48,420 bases of DNA from Actinomycetes bacterium (GTDB lineage Bacteria > Actinomycetota > Coriobacteriia > WRKU01 > WQUG01), in NCBI GenBank assembly GCA_031272275.1, contig JAISUC010000027.1:1-48420 (forward strand), given 5' to 3'. The notes beneath the pieces are model-generated. The model was given only the letters and a program-made list of their open reading frames with translations, did no database searches and was not told the DNA's origin. A program made the translations under genes and the position numbers. Within the stretch, counting starts at the first letter, position 1. Every line of letters begins with the position of its first letter. Below are positions 16,256 to 25,051 of the stretch, piece after piece.

Positions 16256-17460
16256 GCGTTCTTTTTACGCCCGTGGGAAAATCAGACCGCAAAGGTCTGG
16301 ACCCCGAGAGCGAGGGTGCCATCTGTCACATTATTCGCAACTACACAGACATCGACACGGTCGTGCTTTATATTTCGGATGAGCTGTTGGCAGAGGACGC
16401 GAAAGATCCGTTTCCAGAGTATATACACACGGTTCGCCCGGGGCTGCATGTGGAATATGCGAAACGTCCCGACCTGGTAGACGTACACAGATTCGATGCG
16501 TTTTATGATGACTTCGGGTCTGAACTCACAAAGATCTCTCATGAAAGCCCTGATTCCCCCATCTACGTGAACCTGACTTCGGGTACGGCGGCAATGCAAT
16601 CATCGCTGATGGTGCTCTGTGAAGTGTTTCATAGAAAACTCATTCCCCTGCAAGTCGATAACCCGCAATACAACTCATCCGGAAATCGCTGCTATGAGGT
16701 TCAGACGAAGAACTTCCGGCGCTTGATCATCTTGGAAAACATCAAAGCACTGATCGCGCAATATGACTATCATGGTGCACGCGAACTGGCGACAGGTGTG
16801 GTATCCCCGGAATCGATGCAGTTGATAGAGGGGGCGGTCGACCGTTATGAGCTGCGTTCGCGCCAGGCACGCAAAAAACTCGGGCATGAGCTGTCGAATG
16901 AACTGATGGGTCAAACCTCACCAATCGGAAAGTGTTTCGAATATCTGCAATATCTGTCGGTGTTGGAAAAACGGGCAGAATGGGCGGGATTTGTACGAGG
17001 TGCCGATCCGGCGACGGTCGGCACCTTGCTCTGCTTGGTTGATGCATTCACCGAATTCGACAGGACGGAGTTGGTTAAGAGTGGCACTGTCGCCGTCCTC
17101 AATGTCGAATATGTTCAGGGAGACCCGGAATTGAAGAAGTACTTCAAGAGCGCGATGGAAGCAAGGTCTGCCGATAAATATATTGGATGGTTTCCCTTGA
17201 CAGACATCGTTCGGGATAGAAGTAGACTGTTCGAAAGGGATGTCATTGATGCAATTGAAAGAATTGGGGGTCTGCAAAGGACCCGAAACCGCTTTGTTCA
17301 TAACATCGAGGCGGTTGACGTGAATGCAGAGAAGCTTGCTGCCGACTGGCAAGCTGTGTGGCACACACTGCTGAAAGCAGCCGCAGCGAAGGCGGAAGAG
17401 GTTCTGCCTCCATGGGATTCATACAACAAGCTCAACGAAACTATCATCCGGAGTCTGTAG
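16252..17460 (+). CDS. csm6: Cyclic oligoadenylate-activated ribonuclease Csm6
   Basis: Csm6 is a CARF-HEPN ribonuclease switched on by the cyclic oligoadenylates that Cas10 makes. The 402-residue protein begins with a CARF domain: TPVGKSD at the first strand and YVNLTSGTAAMQ, the NxTSGT ligand-site motif, near residues 103-114. Helices link it to a C-terminal HEPN domain with the catalytic R-x4-H at Arg345 and His350 (RTRNRFVHN). Both active parts look intact. An ATGA overlap couples it to csm5. It could be named Csx1-like, but position and domain order favour Csm6. Confidence 0.93.
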   Translation: MSVLFTPVGKSDRKGLDPESEGAICHIIRNYTDIDTVVLYISDELLAEDAKDPFPEYIHTVRPGLHVEYAKRPDLVDVHRFDAFYDDFGSELTKISHESPDSPIYVNLTSGTAAMQSSLMVLCEVFHRKLIPLQVDNPQYNSSGNRCYEVQTKNFRRLIILENIKALIAQYDYHGARELATGVVSPESMQLIEGAVDRYELRSRQARKKLGHELSNELMGQTSPIGKCFEYLQYLSVLEKRAEWAGFVRGADPATVGTLLCLVDAFTEFDRTELVKSGTVAVLNVEYVQGDPELKKYFKSAMEARSADKYIGWFPLTDIVRDRSRLFERDVIDAIERIGGLQRTRNRFVHNIEAVDVNAEKLAADWQAVWHTLLKAAAAKAEEVLPPWDSYNKLNETIIRSL

Positions 17461-17474
17461 AGAACGGGGAAGAT

Positions 17475-18494
17475 ATGCCCAGTTTATACATCACGGATTC
17501 GACGGCAAAGGTGGGGTTTCGCGAGAACCGCATTGTCGTGACGTTTGAGGACACCGAACAGGGTTATCCGATCGAGACAATCGACACGGTCACCATATTC
17601 GGGTTGCCTCATGTCTCGATGAAACTGATGAGCGAGCTGTTGCGTCGAAAGATCGACCTGCTGTTCTATTCGACGGATGGACACTATTTCGGTAGATTCG
17701 CCAATCCGGACAACGTGAACACCGCCCGACAGAAAGCCCAGGCGTATCTCAGCTCGGACCCGGACTTCCGCTTGGTGATGGCGCGCGGGTTCATCGGAGG
17801 CAAAATCAAGAACAGCATCGATCTGTTGCAGGCGCATGATACTGAAAGCTGTCTGACGGAATCCGACTTTCGCGGCATGCGGCATTCGCTGGAATGGTTG
17901 GCGCGTGCAGACACTGTCGAAGAACTGATCGGATTCGAGGGCAACGCGGCAAAGGCCTATTTTGAAGCCCTGTCGAAACTGGTTCCGCCCGAATTCGCAT
18001 TCAGCGGACGATCGAAGCGCCCGCCGCGCGACAGCTTCAACTCGATGATCAGTTTCGGGTACTCGATGCTCTATCGCCATGTGATCGGTGCCGTCGAACG
18101 GCACGGGCTGAACCCCTATTTCGGATTCATGCACGCCGACAAAGAAGGACACGCGACCCTGGTCAGTGACTTGATGGAAGAGTGGCGTGCCATCATCGTC
18201 GACGAAACCGTGCTGGCACTGATTGGGCAAAGAGCTCTGACTCCCGAATTGTTTACGCAGGATCCGGATACAGGCGGCGTGTTCATCGGGCGTGATGCCA
18301 TGCGGACGCTGACACGTGCGCTGGGGGAGAAGTTCAAGCAAACACAGCGCTATATCGCAGACGACGACTATCATTACGGGTTCCAGTACGCGTTGGATTT
18401 GCAGATCGTGTCGCTGGTGAATGCGATCGAGGCGCATGACCCGACCCTGTACCGGCCGGTGACGCAACGTGACGAGTCCGCCGGCGCAACATGA
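17475..18494 (+). CDS. cas1: CRISPR adaptation integrase Cas1
   Basis: Cas1 inserts new spacers at the leader end of the array together with Cas2. In the 339-residue protein the N-terminal beta domain is followed by a helical domain with the metal-binding residues Glu155 (GFEGNAAKAYFEAL), His220 (GFMHADKEG) and an acidic residue in LVSDLMEEWR (Asp232 or Glu235). The long C-terminal helix carries YIADDDYHYGFQYALD. The ATG at 17475 follows GGGGAAG, 14 bases after csm6; earlier in-frame starts would overlap csm6 heavily. The C-terminus overlaps cas2 by four bases. Confidence 0.96.
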   Translation: MPSLYITDSTAKVGFRENRIVVTFEDTEQGYPIETIDTVTIFGLPHVSMKLMSELLRRKIDLLFYSTDGHYFGRFANPDNVNTARQKAQAYLSSDPDFRLVMARGFIGGKIKNSIDLLQAHDTESCLTESDFRGMRHSLEWLARADTVEELIGFEGNAAKAYFEALSKLVPPEFAFSGRSKRPPRDSFNSMISFGYSMLYRHVIGAVERHGLNPYFGFMHADKEGHATLVSDLMEEWRAIIVDETVLALIGQRALTPELFTQDPDTGGVFIGRDAMRTLTRALGEKFKQTQRYIADDDYHYGFQYALDLQIVSLVNAIEAHDPTLYRPVTQRDESAGAT

Positions 18495-18817
18495 AAGAGC
18501 GCTTTTTCAATATCCCGATTTTCGAGGGGAAGAAAAAGGAAGTCCAGAAATGGTATGTCCTGGTGATTTACGACATCTCGGACAACAAAAAGCGTACGCG
18601 GCTGGCGAAATATCTGAACGGATTCGGATTTCGCATTCAGTTGTCAGCCTACGAGGCGATACTGACCCGCGAAAAGTACCGCAAGATGGAACAGGGGATA
18701 GGGCGCATCGTGGGCCCCGAGGACAGTGTGCGGATCTATCGGATTCGCGGACAGGGGGAAGTGAGTATATTCGGAAGTGGCGACCTGATAAGCGACGAAG
18801 ATGTCGTTGTGCTGTGA
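18491..18817 (+). CDS. cas2: CRISPR adaptation protein Cas2
   Basis: Cas2 dimerises to bridge two Cas1 dimers during spacer integration. The 108-residue protein has the ferredoxin-like first strand and metal-site Asp in YVLVIYDISDNKKRTRLAKYL, and the second half SVRIYRIRGQGEVSIFGSG. About 20 residues precede the usual first strand (MKERFFNIPIFEGKKKEVQK), a modest N-terminal extension. It is the last cas gene and ends 78 bases before the first repeat. Confidence 0.95.
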   Translation: MKERFFNIPIFEGKKKEVQKWYVLVIYDISDNKKRTRLAKYLNGFGFRIQLSAYEAILTREKYRKMEQGIGRIVGPEDSVRIYRIRGQGEVSIFGSGDLISDEDVVVL

Positions 18818-18895
18818 GAAAATAGAGTATGTTGCGCGAAGCTACTGAAAGAACCGTTGTGATGACTAGCACAAATCCGCTAGAATGTAAAGAGG
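18818..18895 (+). promoter_or_regulatory. CRISPR leader region
   Basis: The 78 bases between the cas2 stop and the first repeat are A-rich (for example GAAAATAGAGTATG and TAGAATGTAAAGAG) and contain no gene. The far repeat is the degenerate one, which puts the leader on this side. The array can be read through from cas2 or from a promoter here. Confidence 0.65.
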
Positions 18896-19295
18896 GTTGA
18901 GTGACCCTGAACCCCGCGAGGGGACGGAAACACGAACAATAAGATCTTTCACAAAAAACGTAAACAACTTAAGTTGAGTGACCCTGAACCCCGCGAGGGG
19001 ACGGAAACTTCTTCGTCTGCAGCCGTGTCCGACACCCAAAGCCAAGGTTGAGTGACCCTGAACCCCGCGAGGGGACGGAAACTTTAGGATGGCATTCCGC
19101 CCATACCTTATACAAGTTGAGTGACCCTGAACCCCGCGAGGGGACGGAAACCCACAGCGACTTGCCTGTGATATTCTCGACGCGAATGTTGAGTGACCCT
19201 GAACCCCGCGAGGGGACGGAAACTTGTCGACGCGAATTTTAGTTCGCGTCAATGTCAACGTTGAGTGACCCTGAACCCCGCGAGGGGACGAAAAC
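18896..19295 (+). CRISPR. Type III-A CRISPR array, 6 repeats of 36 bp and 5 spacers
   Basis: Repeats start at 18896, 18973, 19047, 19116, 19188 and 19260. Each begins GTTGAGTGACCCTGAA, holds the hairpin CCCC-GCGA-GGGG, and ends ACGGAAAC, the likely 8-nt crRNA handle. The last repeat has one change (G to A at repeat position 32), as is common at the end far from the leader. Spacers are 41, 38, 33, 36 and 36 bases. Transcription runs in the same direction as the cas genes. Spacer 5 is itself palindromic (GACGCGAA, six bases, TTCGCGTC) and shares the 11-mer TCGACGCGAAT with the end of spacer 4. Confidence 0.98.
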
Positions 19296-19312
19296 TCCCT
19301 TAAGCCCTTAAT

Positions 19313-19347
19313 GTGCGCGTGAAATGTCTTTGACATTTCACGCGCAC
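19313..19347. repeat. Perfect 16-bp hairpin just after the CRISPR array
   Basis: GTGCGCGTGAAATGTC (19313-19328) and its exact complement (19332-19347) flank a TTT loop, 17 bases past the last repeat. No T-run follows directly, although GATTTTTGGG comes 24 bases later. It could terminate or protect the pre-crRNA 3' end, or be a separate palindromic element. Confidence 0.75.
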
Positions 19348-19469
19348 CGCCACCCAACCCGATTTTTGGGCTTGCCGGCGCCGTTGACGGCGCTATGCGC
19401 CATCAACACAAAGGCGCGCCGTTCCGAACAATGCCCCCGAGGCGAAAAGCACGCCACGGGACCTGTTAT

Positions 19470-19510
19470 GTGGCGACGGACGTCGCCACGCGGGGGCACG
19501 GAGTGCCCCC
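19470..19510. repeat. Twin-hairpin module, copy 1
   Basis: Hairpin A is GTGGCGAC-GGAC-GTCGCCAC and hairpin B is GGGGGCAC-GGA-GTGCCCCC, three bases apart. The same A-then-B order occurs at 34258-34294. Hairpin B occurs in inverse orientation (loop TCC) at 19606-19622, and hairpin A alone at 35252-35267. Confidence 0.8.
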
Positions 19511-19625
19511 TTACAGGGCGTCCGGAAATTGCAGGCGATATGTCCAAACCGACGATATGACCAATAGTCAATCAGTGAATGTTCAATCGAAGTAATCCCC
19601 GTAGCGCGGCACTCCGTGCCGCCCC

Positions 19626-19723
19626 TGAGCGAAACGAGCATTTTCGTTTCGCGAAAAAGTCTGGGTGTGAGCGAAACGAGCTTTTTCGTTTCGCGAAAAA
19701 GTCTGGCTGTGAGCGCAACCGGG
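19626..19723. repeat. 42-bp tandem repeat of TGAGCGAAACGAG hairpins
   Basis: Units start at 19626, 19668 and (partial, variant) 19710. Each full unit has GCGAAACGA paired with TCGTTTCGC around a T-rich loop, then GAAAAAGTCTGG. The partial third unit reads TGAGCGCAACCGGG, the form that is also found at 34299. The stem bases change in pairs between the two forms. Confidence 0.8.
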
Positions 19724-19744
19724 CCCGGCAGGCTGCTTGTCCGC

Positions 19745-19750
19745 TATACT
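19745..19750 (+). promoter_or_regulatory. -10 element of the lepA promoter
   Basis: TATACT lies nine bases before the lepA ATG. No Shine-Dalgarno site is seen, so this message is probably leaderless or nearly so. Confidence 0.5.
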
Positions 19751-19759
19751 TGATTCCCT

Positions 19760-21562
19760 ATGACTGATAGCACACACATACGCAACTTTTCGATAATCGC
19801 CCACATCGACCACGGCAAATCGACGCTGGCCGACCGCATTCTGGAGGCCACGCACACGGTCGAGACGCGCGATATGGTCGAGCAGCTGCTGGACAGCATG
19901 GACATCGAACGCGAACGCGGCATCACCATCAAAGCCCAGGCCGTGCGCGTCTTGTACGACGCCGACGACGGGCAGCGTTACGAACTGGACCTGATTGACA
20001 CACCCGGCCACGTCGACTTCACCTACGAGGTCAGCCGCGCGCTCGCCGCATGCGAAGGCGTGTTGCTGGTGGTTGACGCCAGCCAGGGGGTAGAGGCCCA
20101 AACGGTCGCCAATGCGATGCTGGCCATGAACGCGAATCTGGAAATCATCCCCGTCATCAACAAAATCGACCTGCCCGCCGCAGAACCCGACCGCGTGCGC
20201 ACCGAAATCGAGGAAGGCCTGGCAATACCTGCCGAAGACGCGATTTTGACCAGTTCAAAAACGGGGGAGGGTGTCCACGATGTCCTGGAGGCCATCGTGG
20301 CCAGAATTCCCGCACCCGCAGGTAACAGCACGGCCCCTGCGCGTGCGCTGATATTCGACAGCTGGTTTGACGAATACCGCGGGGTTATCGCGCTGATTCG
20401 GGTGGTCGACGGTTGTATCAAACAGGGCCAGAGTCTGCGCCTGATGGCGACAGGCGTCACCTGTGACGCCGAAGAGGTCGGCGTGCGCCGTCCCGCAAAC
20501 CAGCCGATGGCAGAACTGTCTGCCGGCGAGGTGGGCTATTTGGTCACCGGTCTGAAGGACCCGGCGTTGGTTACCGTCGGTGACACGGTCACAGCAGCAG
20601 ACCACGGTGCAGAGATTCCGCTCCCCGGCTATCGCGAGATAAAACCGATGGTGTATGCGGGCCTGTTCCCGGTCGACGGCGACCGGTACACGGACCTGCG
20701 TGATGCGCTGGACAAGCTGAAGCTGAACGACCCGGCGCTGGTGTATACGCCCGAGACCAGTCACGCGCTGGGATTCGGCTTTCGCGTCGGGTTTTTGGGG
20801 CTGCTGCACATGGAGGTCATCCAAGAGCGGCTGGAGCGCGAGTTCGACCTGGATCTGTTGGCGACCGCGCCGTCGGTGTCGTATCACGCGCATTTGACCG
20901 ACGGGACGATGCTCTCGATTCATTCGCCGCAGGATATGCCCGACCCCAGCGAGATGGAGCGCATCGAAGAGCCGTACTTGCGCGCGACGGTGTTGGTGCC
21001 GCCCGACTATGTGGGTGCGGTGATGGAGCTGGCGCAGGGGCGGCGTGCGACCTTTCTGGATATGCAGTATCTGGGTCCGAACACGGTCGAGATGCACTAT
21101 GAGCTGCCGTTAAGCGAACTGATTCTGGACTTTTTCGACCAGCTGAAATCGCGTACCAAGGGCTATGCCAGTCTGGATTACGAGTTCAGCGGGTATAAGC
21201 CCAGTGACTTGGTCAAGCTGGATATTTTGCTGGCGGGGCGTCCGGTCGATGCGCTGTCGTTTATCGTGCATAAGGACAAGGCCTATGATCGCGGCGTGAT
21301 TCTGACGCGCAAGCTGAAGACGATCATCCCGCGCCAGATGTTCGAGTTGCCGATTCAGGCCGCGGTGGGCAGCCGGGTGCTGTCGCGCACGAACGTGAAA
21401 GCCAAGCGCAAGGACGTGCTGGCGAAATGCTATGGCGGCGACATCACGCGCAAGCGCAAGCTGTTGGAGAAACAGAAAAAAGGCAAGAAGCGCATGAAGA
21501 GCATCGGGAATGTCGAGGTGCCGCAGGAGGCCTTTATGGCAATCCTAAAGGTTGATGACTGA
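19760..21562 (+). CDS. lepA: Elongation factor 4 (LepA), ribosome-associated GTPase
   Basis: EF4 is a translational GTPase that rescues stalled or mistranslocated ribosomes. The 600-residue length is typical. The G domain has [16 protein letters not shown] (G1), RGITIKAQ (G2), DTPGHVDF (G3) and NKIDLP (G4). The family-specific C-terminal domain contains the lysine-rich [19 protein letters not shown]. Absence of EF-G domain IV and presence of this tail separate it from EF-G and TypA. It starts close behind a -10 box and overlaps dus by eight bases. Its 5' half is C-rich and its 3' half strongly G-rich on the coding strand. Confidence 0.98.
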   Translation: MTDSTHIRNFSIIAHIDHGKSTLADRILEATHTVETRDMVEQLLDSMDIERERGITIKAQAVRVLYDADDGQRYELDLIDTPGHVDFTYEVSRALAACEGVLLVVDASQGVEAQTVANAMLAMNANLEIIPVINKIDLPAAEPDRVRTEIEEGLAIPAEDAILTSSKTGEGVHDVLEAIVARIPAPAGNSTAPARALIFDSWFDEYRGVIALIRVVDGCIKQGQSLRLMATGVTCDAEEVGVRRPANQPMAELSAGEVGYLVTGLKDPALVTVGDTVTAADHGAEIPLPGYREIKPMVYAGLFPVDGDRYTDLRDALDKLKLNDPALVYTPETSHALGFGFRVGFLGLLHMEVIQERLEREFDLDLLATAPSVSYHAHLTDGTMLSIHSPQDMPDPSEMERIEEPYLRATVLVPPDYVGAVMELAQGRRATFLDMQYLGPNTVEMHYELPLSELILDFFDQLKSRTKGYASLDYEFSGYKPSDLVKLDILLAGRPVDALSFIVHKDKAYDRGVILTRKLKTIIPRQMFELPIQAAVGSRVLSRTNVKAKRKDVLAKCYGGDITRKRKLLEKQKKGKKRMKSIGNVEVPQEAFMAILKVDD

Positions 21563-22571
21563 CAAAGAGTTGCACAGCCCTGTGCCCTATCAGCTGTTTC
21601 AGGCGCCGATGGCAGGCGTCGGCGACGCCCCTTTCCGCGGCCTCTGCAAGCGCTATGGCGCGGACCTGACCTGCACCGAGATGGTCAGCGCCAAAGGCCT
21701 GCACTATGACCGGCGCCACAAGCGCTCACACCGTTACCTGCGCCTGCACCCGGACGAGACCCCGGCGGCGGTTCAGCTGTTCGGGCGCGAGGAATCGTTT
21801 CTGGCCGCACAGGCGCGCGCGGTCGTGGACAAGCTGGGACCTGCGATCGCCGCCATCGACCTGAACGCCGGCTGCCCGGTCCCCAAAGTTGTCCGCAAAG
21901 GCGAGGGCTCGGCCCTGATGGCAGAACCCGAACTGCCGGCGCGGCTGGTGGCGGCGATGGTGGCGGCACTGGACGGCACCGGGGTGCCGGTCACGGTCAA
22001 AATCCGCGCCGGCGTGACGGCGGACGCGGTTAACGCGGTCGAAGTCGCCCGTCGCTGCCAGGACGCCGGCGTCGCGCGCATCGCGATCCACGGCCGCACG
22101 GCCGATCAGTACTATTCCGGCTGCTCGGACACAGACGTGATTGCAGCCGTCAAAGCGGCGGTCTCGGTCCCGGTGATAGCCTCGGGCGACCTGATGACCT
22201 GCACGGACGTCGCGCGCGTACTGGAAGCGACGCATGCCGACGGCGTGATGATTGCGCGCGGTGCGCTGGGGAACCCTTGGATTTTTCCGCAGACGCGCGG
22301 CCTGCTGCAACACCTGCAATTGGGTGGAACGGCGGGGGAGTACGTCCCGACGCAGCCGTCTGTCCCGGAACGTCTGGCGGTGATGCGCGAACACGCGGCT
22401 GACGTGGTTGACTGGTACGGGGTCGACGACCTGGCGCGATTCCGTGGACACGCGGCAGGCTACATCAAGGGGCTGCCGGGTGCGGCCGTGTTTCGTCGTC
22501 GGATACAAGAAATCAAGACCTTGGCTGCACTGGACACGCTGATCGAGGAATATCTGGCATATGAGCGCTAG
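21555..22571 (+). CDS. dus: tRNA-dihydrouridine synthase
   Basis: This flavin enzyme reduces uridines in tRNA D-loops. The 338-residue protein begins with the FMN-barrel strand [18 protein letters not shown] and has TEMVSAKGL, the catalytic cysteine in [20 protein letters not shown], and a tRNA-recognition segment [29 protein letters not shown] is near the FMN phosphate site. Dus type A, B or C cannot be fixed by eye; the DusB/Actinobacterial type is most likely. It overlaps lepA upstream and hemW downstream by a few bases, forming a tight operon. A linker ([13 protein letters not shown]) contains the dispersed GGGGGAGTACGTCCC element. Confidence 0.95.
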   Translation: MTDKELHSPVPYQLFQAPMAGVGDAPFRGLCKRYGADLTCTEMVSAKGLHYDRRHKRSHRYLRLHPDETPAAVQLFGREESFLAAQARAVVDKLGPAIAAIDLNAGCPVPKVVRKGEGSALMAEPELPARLVAAMVAALDGTGVPVTVKIRAGVTADAVNAVEVARRCQDAGVARIAIHGRTADQYYSGCSDTDVIAAVKAAVSVPVIASGDLMTCTDVARVLEATHADGVMIARGALGNPWIFPQTRGLLQHLQLGGTAGEYVPTQPSVPERLAVMREHAADVVDWYGVDDLARFRGHAAGYIKGLPGAAVFRRRIQEIKTLAALDTLIEEYLAYER

Positions 22572-23859
22572 ATATGTGTCCGGCGGGGGCGTGTCCCTCT
22601 ATATCCATGTGCCGTTCTGTGTGCGTCGCTGCAGCTATTGTGACTTTTATTCGTGCACTGATCTTTCGGCGCGCGAGGCCTTTCAGCACGCGCTGGTCCG
22701 CCAGATTGCATCCCTGCCGCGGCCGGAAAGCATTCCGTCCGTCTATTTCGGTGGGGGAACACCTTCGCTGCTGGCATCGTCGATTGCCGATATTCTGGAT
22801 ACCGTACGCAGGTATCACACGCTAACGGACACCTGCGAAATCACCGTCGAAGTCAACCCCGAAAGTTTCACGGCAGAACTTTGCGATACGTGGCGGCGCG
22901 CCGGGGTGAACCGCGTGTCCATCGGTGTGCAGAGTATCGATGATGCGACGCTCAAAACGCTGGGGCGCGTCCACAACGCGGACCGTGCGCGTGCCGCCGT
23001 GCAGCTGGCGCATGCGTCCGGGTTTGAAACATCCGTGGACTTGATGTGCGCTATCCCGGGTCACGAGGCGGCTTTCACCGACAGCCTGCAGTGGGCTGCC
23101 GACTGCGGGGCCCGGCATATCTCGGTCTATCCGCTGACGGTCGGTGAGGACACGGCGCTGGCAGCGCGCATACAGCGCGGGGACGCACCGGCCCCCGATA
23201 GTGACACCGCAGCAGACCAGATGCTGCTGGCGGAACGTGTGCTGACCGGGGCCGGCTTCGAACACTATGAAATCGCGAACTATGCGAGACCGGGTGCGCG
23301 CGCGCGGCATAACCTGCGCTATTGGCAGCCCGGTGCGGGTACGGGCGATTATTTGGGGCTGGGCCCTGCAGCGTGGTCGATGCGCAATCGGGTTGACGGC
23401 GGACGCGAGCGCTTCGCGTTGCACCGGACGCTCAGGGAGTATCTGGATGACCAGTGCGTGTCCGAGCCAGGGGTGCCGATTACGGGACCTGCGGAAACGG
23501 GCGAATCGGGCGAATCGGGGGCGCTGGACGGTGTGTTTGACGTGCTGACGGCGGAGGCGGCACGTCGAGAGGACCTGATGCTGGCGATGCGGGTGGCGGA
23601 TGGCGTGGCGGCGGGTCAGGTGCAGGCGGCGGGTTTGAGCGCGGTGTTTGAGGACTTGGTCGCGCGTGGATTGGTCGAGTTGTTTGTGCCGGACATCGAC
23701 CCGGGTGATACGAGTGACACGAGTAACACGAGTAACGTAAGGAGCGCGCGTGACTCGGGGAGCCACGCGCGGGGGAATACACGGTCCGGTGCACGCTATC
23801 GCTGCACACAGACCGGTTGGTTATTGGGAAACGAGGTATTTGCGGCGATCCTGCCGTAA
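22561..23859 (+). CDS. hemW: Radical SAM heme chaperone HemW (HemN-like)
   Basis: The 432-residue protein belongs to the coproporphyrinogen oxidase-like radical SAM family. The cluster motif is CVRRCSYC with Cys20, Cys24 and Cys27, followed by VYFGGGTPSLL and EITVEVNPESF. RVSIGVQSIDDATLKTLGR and the GHEAAF segment follow. HemW rather than HemN is favoured by the CxxxCxxC ending in C and by the lepA-dus neighbourhood. Near the C-terminus is a hydrophilic spacer (DTSDTSNTSNVRSARDSGSH) made by a 9-base repeat of the ACGAGTAAC type at about 23707-23745. It is not expected in the family and suggests slippage. The start overlaps the dus stop. Confidence 0.93.
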   Translation: MSARYVSGGGVSLYIHVPFCVRRCSYCDFYSCTDLSAREAFQHALVRQIASLPRPESIPSVYFGGGTPSLLASSIADILDTVRRYHTLTDTCEITVEVNPESFTAELCDTWRRAGVNRVSIGVQSIDDATLKTLGRVHNADRARAAVQLAHASGFETSVDLMCAIPGHEAAFTDSLQWAADCGARHISVYPLTVGEDTALAARIQRGDAPAPDSDTAADQMLLAERVLTGAGFEHYEIANYARPGARARHNLRYWQPGAGTGDYLGLGPAAWSMRNRVDGGRERFALHRTLREYLDDQCVSEPGVPITGPAETGESGESGALDGVFDVLTAEAARREDLMLAMRVADGVAAGQVQAAGLSAVFEDLVARGLVELFVPDIDPGDTSDTSNTSNVRSARDSGSHARGNTRSGARYRCTQTGWLLGNEVFAAILP

Positions 23860-23914
23860 GCGGGATTACCGCGTGTGGTCACACAGCGTGCGTTCGCTGT
23901 GTTCTGGCGCCGGC

Positions 23915-24331
23915 CTATCTGCTGATTCCCGAATAGGCGTCGTTCGCGCACGGTCCGACGTACTGCGCCTGACCGAAGGCCAGTATCGCCAGGAATATCA
24001 CCGACAGAAAGAACAGTCCGATGCCGAACGCGGATTCTTTGCCGAACGACCGTGCCAGATCCATGCTGACGATGAAATAGACCACGATATTGACCACCGG
24101 GATGCAGAACAGTATCAGCCACCACCAGGGGCGACCGATAATCTGCAGCATCACGTAATAGTTGTAAATCGGAACGATGCCCTCCCAGCCGGCCCGTCCG
24201 GCCTTTTGGTACAGCTTCCACAGCATAACCCAGCAAAACACCAGGTAGATGATAGCGAACAGGATGTAACACCCGAATCCGGCAAGTGCCGCCCCTGAAC
24301 TTAATGCACTGTCATACGCCGAGCTGTCCAT
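23915..24331 (-). CDS. Small membrane protein of the DUF5684 type
   Basis: This 138-residue protein has about four membrane helices. Its core matches DUF5684: KAGRAGWEGIVPIYNYYVML followed by IGRPWWWLILFCIPVVNIVV, DLARSFGKESAFGIGLFFLS and ILAFGQAQY. The function of the family is unknown; it is often encoded next to secretion or signal-peptidase genes, which I do not see here. The ATG follows GAGGAGAGG at good spacing. It converges on hemW with a 55-base gap. Confidence 0.82.
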   Translation of the reverse strand: MDSSAYDSALSSGAALAGFGCYILFAIIYLVFCWVMLWKLYQKAGRAGWEGIVPIYNYYVMLQIIGRPWWWLILFCIPVVNIVVYFIVSMDLARSFGKESAFGIGLFFLSVIFLAILAFGQAQYVGPCANDAYSGISR

Positions 24332-24531
24332 GAACCTCTCCTCTCGATTGTGCGCGTACACCCTGATCGCGCAACGGCCCTTCCTCTTTGCGCACTACTG
24401 TACCACATAACAACCCGCCACCCTCGCAATGACGGCGGTATATTTTGGCAATTGCCTGTGACATCGGCACGCAATCCCCAACAACAACAAATCGTTGTGG
24501 GAACGAAACAGACAGTTTCTAACAAACCGTG

Positions 24532-24537
24532 TATAAT
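24532..24537 (+). promoter_or_regulatory. -10 element of the ACT-protein promoter
   Basis: TATAAT lies about 70 bases before the gene. The leader between them holds the perfect mini-hairpin CGGGGGA-CGCAC-TCCCCCG (24570-24587), a copy of the dispersed 15-mer, before the GGAAGGA ribosome site. Confidence 0.55.
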
Positions 24538-24607
24538 CAAACGCCTATCACGACCGTGATGGACAGGCCGGGGGACGCACTCCCCCGATAAACGGGAAGG
24601 AAATGGG

Positions 24608-25027
24608 ATGTCAGTACGTCAGCTGAGTGTGTTCATGGAGAACAAGGCGGGTCGCCTCGCAGACATCACGGCTGCGGTCGCGACGGCAGGTTCGAACATC
24701 CGCGGCTTCGTCGTATCCGACACTGCGGAGTTCGGCATCATCCGTTTCGTTCTGTCACGGTTCGACGAGGGCGTGGCCGCCCTGCGCAACGCGGGTTTCA
24801 CCACCGCGGAAAGTGAGGTCATTGTCATCGACTTGTCGGAGGATCGCCCCGGCCGCTTGGCGGCTGTGCTGCGCGAACTGTCCGATGTCGGTGTCAATGT
24901 TGAGTACGCCTACAGCCTGGTCGATCGGCTGCTGGCGATCAGTGTGGCCGACGCGAACAGTGCTGAAAAACTCATTGCCCAGCGAAACATCCGCGTGTTG
25001 TCGCAGGCGGATATCGACAGCCTATAG
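24608..25027 (+). CDS. Tandem ACT-domain regulatory protein
   Basis: The 139-residue protein is two ACT domains with no enzyme part. Domain one starts QLSVFMENKAGRLADITAAV and domain two starts DLSEDRPGRLAAVLRELSDV, each with the beta-alpha-beta pattern and the Gly that precedes the ligand-binding helix. ACT domains sense amino acids. Stand-alone double ACT proteins are often found beside phenylacetate-CoA ligase and indolepyruvate oxidoreductase genes, so a role in sensing aromatic or branched amino acids is inferred from the paaK neighbour. The ATG follows GGAAGGA. Confidence 0.88.
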   Translation: MSVRQLSVFMENKAGRLADITAAVATAGSNIRGFVVSDTAEFGIIRFVLSRFDEGVAALRNAGFTTAESEVIVIDLSEDRPGRLAAVLRELSDVGVNVEYAYSLVDRLLAISVADANSAEKLIAQRNIRVLSQADIDSL

Positions 25028-25032
25028 CCAAC

Positions 25033-25051
25033 GGTCTGCAGGCTGCAGACC
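25033..25051 (+). terminator. Hairpin after the ACT gene
   Basis: GGTCTGCA and TGCAGACC form a perfect 8-bp stem with a GGC loop, six bases past the stop codon. No T-run follows, so termination would be partial at best, and paaK may be co-transcribed. Confidence 0.4.

Larger units (their letters stand above)
19296..19759. other. Gene-free strip between the CRISPR array and lepA, filled with hairpins
   Basis: No credible gene is seen in these 464 bases. In order they hold the 16-bp hairpin, a 6-bp hairpin GCGCCG-TTGA-CGGCGC (19378-19393), twin hairpins at 19470-19510, a GCGGCAC-TCC-GTGCCGC hairpin (19606-19622), a 42-bp tandem repeat (19626-19723) and the lepA promoter. The stretch 19520-19600 is more AT-rich and featureless. 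Confidence 0.7.

Noticed and set aside
18866..19357. Minus-strand open frame of 163 codons across the CRISPR array
   Set aside because: It is the translation of the repeats (recurring FPSPRGVQGHST) and has no independent coding support.
19348..19600. A small gene in the strip after the CRISPR array
   Set aside because: Open frames there run through hairpin repeats in both directions and none has a ribosome site or recognisable product.
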